This document shows positions 5,735 to 7,633 of a stretch of 7,633 bases of DNA, piece after piece (positions within the stretch are counted from its first letter, which is position 1; each line of letters opens with the position of its first letter). Under the pieces are notes generated by a model. It had not been told where the DNA came from. It saw only the letters and a program-made list of their open reading frames with translations, and did not search any database. Position numbers and translations under genes: made by a program. Source of the DNA: Lachnospiraceae bacterium (lineage in GTDB: Bacteria; Bacillota_A; Clostridia; Lachnospirales; Lachnospiraceae). Where the stretch lies: assembly GCA_017542725.1 (NCBI GenBank), contig JAFXWR010000295.1, positions 1 through 7,633 on the forward strand, in the 5' to 3' direction.

Positions 5735-7633
5735 ATGAAGTTAAAGAAGAGTGTTGCCATTTTGACAATATTTGCAATGCTTATAAGTATGATTTCTATA
5801 AGTTTTGCCGATCCTACAACGGATTTCCATACAGGTCCACTTCCTGGTGAGACAGAAGAAGGAGCTGCAACTGGTCCGGAAGTTGTAGAGTATTATGTTT
5901 ACAAGGATGACAGAAATATTGCCCCTGGAAGTCTTACTGGAGATGTTGATCTCAACACAGTAGGAAGAGGATTATTTTATGATGGAACAGATTTCTATTT
6001 TTATGTAGACACTGGCGTCATGGCCACAAATTATATGTATACAATAGAGGGTGATAGATTCTTCTTTGGAGAAGATGGCAAGATGGTTAAAGATCAGATG
6101 GTTAACTACAATGGAGAATTATATTACTTTGATGTAAATGGAGCAATGTTTAAAAACCGTTGGTATTCGCAAGAAGAGTTTGATGAATCAGACAATGTAT
6201 TTGTTTATACAGATTATTATTTTGGACCAACAGGAAGAGCATACAGAGCACCAGATGGTGGTACAGGACTAGTTGTAAAAACAATAGATGGACAAAAGTA
6301 TGGCTTCAATAATGATGGCGAAAAATTAGAAGGCTACTGCGATCAAAATGGTGTAATAATGGATCCTACACTTGATCCAGCATATGCAGATTGCATATAT
6401 TATTTTGATCCAGAAGAGAATGGTGCAGCAGCTACTGGATGGAATTTCTATGAAGGTTCAGTTAGAGGCGATGAGTATGATGAGAATGAAGAAATAGTTT
6501 TATATTTCGATGAAAAGACTTGTAGAAAGGTTGCTGCCAGAGCAAGTTATGCAGAACAAGGTAGATGTGTAAGCAGAATTATTGATGGTCAAAGATATAT
6601 GTTTGACGTCAATGGTGTTAGAAAGAATAGTTGGTATGTAAATGAACCTGGTAGAGCAACGAATTCCAACTCAAAATATTTTAGTGATGAGATGGATGGA
6701 TATCTTCAAAAAGGTTGGTTTAAAGCAGTGCCTGGTAGTTTCTCTGCAGCAGGAGATGACCTAGTTCTTGAAGTAAATAAAAAGAGACATAAAGATGATG
6801 AAGACTGTTGGTTCTATGCAGGTAAGAATGGTAATGTTTTAAAGAAGACAATAAGAAAAATTGGAGAATACATATATGCATTTGATGATGATGGGGTTAT
6901 GCAGTCAGATGCATTTGTAAAAGTTAAGAATGGTGCATTTATAAAATCTTATAACACAGATTATTTGACTAGAGCTAATATAGTATTTGATCCGCTTGAA
7001 TATGGTGGAAATGCGGATCCTTATGTAAATGATAATACAGCAGATTCCTCTGACCATCTTTATAAGGAAAAAGGAATTTTAAGAGTGGCCGACGGAGAGC
7101 AGTGGATGTTCTTTGTGGGAGAATATGAAGGTGAAAGCAAAGAGGGTTCACAGGTTAAGCAAAATAAGCAAGTTAAGATAGAGTTGAGAGATGCAGATAT
7201 ATTCTTTATTCAAAATGGTGTTGGCGGATACTGTAAGGCAGGAGAGAGTGATCTCGGAGATATGTCTATAGTTGTTGAGAGAAGTAACACTTATATCCAA
7301 AATGGTGTAGTGTTGAGACCAGATCCAGAGGATAATGATTATGGCATAGTAAGATATCGTGCTAAGAAGAAATCATGGTCTTCAAGTGACCCTGTTCTTA
7401 ATTACCAAAATAAAGAGATACCAGCATCTTCGTTGACAGAATATTTCATATTCTATGTTGTTAATTCAAAAGGAAGTCCAATTACAGCAAACAACAAGGT
7501 ATTTAAAGATAAAAATGGTAGTTATATATACGTAGGACCTAATGCTGAGTTTATTGGGTATTATCCATATCAAGGCAAATATTTTTCTAATACACCAGGC
7601 AATCTTGTAGATGAAGATGGAAATTCGGTGCCA
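5735..7633 (+). CDS. large secreted cell-wall-binding-repeat protein, 3' end beyond window
   Basis: The frame is open from ATG 5735 to the window edge (633 codons, no stop), so the protein is longer than seen. Residues 1-25 are a Sec signal peptide, with a KLKK n-region and a likely cut after SFA (A25, before D26). A short Pro/Gly/Glu-rich linker follows (about 26-50). Aromatic-glycine repeats of the cell-wall-binding class are then scattered through the chain: RFFFGEDGKMVKDQM (108-122), LYYFDVNGAMFKNRWY (129-144), YYFGPTGRAY (161-170), YGFNNDGEKLEGY (189-201), YMFDVNGVRKNSWYV (288-302), KYFSDEMDGYLQKGWF (314-329), CWFYAGKNGNVLKK (358-371) and YAFDDDGVMQSDAF (381-394). From about 440 the repeats loosen; two IQNGV segments (492-496, 521-525) stand out. 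I recognise no catalytic domain in the visible part. Six cysteines (202, 220, 263, 278, 358, 500) are unusual for an exported Gram-positive protein. A surface or adhesive role is inferred from the repeats only. Confidence 0.85.
   Translation, partial: MKLKKSVAILTIFAMLISMISISFADPTTDFHTGPLPGETEEGAATGPEVVEYYVYKDDRNIAPGSLTGDVDLNTVGRGLFYDGTDFYFYVDTGVMATNYMYTIEGDRFFFGEDGKMVKDQMVNYNGELYYFDVNGAMFKNRWYSQEEFDESDNVFVYTDYYFGPTGRAYRAPDGGTGLVVKTIDGQKYGFNNDGEKLEGYCDQNGVIMDPTLDPAYADCIYYFDPEENGAAATGWNFYEGSVRGDEYDENEEIVLYFDEKTCRKVAARASYAEQGRCVSRIIDGQRYMFDVNGVRKNSWYVNEPGRATNSNSKYFSDEMDGYLQKGWFKAVPGSFSAAGDDLVLEVNKKRHKDDEDCWFYAGKNGNVLKKTIRKIGEYIYAFDDDGVMQSDAFVKVKNGAFIKSYNTDYLTRANIVFDPLEYGGNADPYVNDNTADSSDHLYKEKGILRVADGEQWMFFVGEYEGESKEGSQVKQNKQVKIELRDADIFFIQNGVGGYCKAGESDLGDMSIVVERSNTYIQNGVVLRPDPEDNDYGIVRYRAKKKSWSSSDPVLNYQNKEIPASSLTEYFIFYVVNSKGSPITANNKVFKDKNGSYIYVGPNAEFIGYYPYQGKYFSNTPGNLVDEDGNSVP

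Overview
The window comes from a low-GC, AT-rich Gram-positive bacterium, most likely an anaerobic member of the Clostridia (a Lachnospirales- or Eubacteriales-type organism is my best guess). The evidence is strong AGGAGG-type ribosome binding sites, TTG start codons on two exported genes, AGA-dominated arginine codons, a lipoprotein signal, exported proteins with choline-binding-like aromatic repeats, and a type A RNase P RNA. The genus cannot be fixed from the sequence alone.

Layout. (1) 42-548 (+) encodes a CYTH / triphosphate tunnel metalloenzyme protein. (2) Its stop codon directly abuts the RNase P RNA gene rnpB (about 549-879, +), whose type A fold can be traced helix by helix. (3) 909-1448 (+) is a small secreted protein with cell-wall-binding repeats. 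It starts at TTG and ends at a strong bidirectional terminator (1459-1489). (4) 1507-2703 (-) converges on that terminator and encodes a 398-residue CofE-like (F420-0:gamma-glutamyl ligase family) protein. (5) A divergent, very AT-rich intergenic region (2704-2826) carries promoter elements for both directions and a perfect 17-bp palindrome at the predicted plus-strand transcription start. (6) 2827-3912 (+) is a PotD-like substrate-binding lipoprotein, also starting at TTG. It is followed with no spacer by (7) recJ (3913-5616, +), so these two form an apparent operon. (8) A near-consensus promoter (5655-5683) then drives a long secreted protein with aromatic repeats (5735 to the window edge, 633 codons, no stop reached).

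How the parts relate. The window mixes housekeeping functions (RNase P, RecJ, CYTH phosphatase-type enzyme) with envelope functions (one lipoprotein and two repeat-bearing secreted proteins). No ABC permease or ATPase accompanies the PotD-like protein, and no other F420 gene accompanies the CofE-like protein, so both look like orphans of their usual pathways. I see no insertion sequence, CRISPR array, tRNA, phage gene or toxin-antitoxin pair. I do not see a clear new multi-gene system. The best leads are the orphan binding protein coupled to recJ, the CofE-like protein of unknown substrate, and the large surface protein with no recognised catalytic domain.
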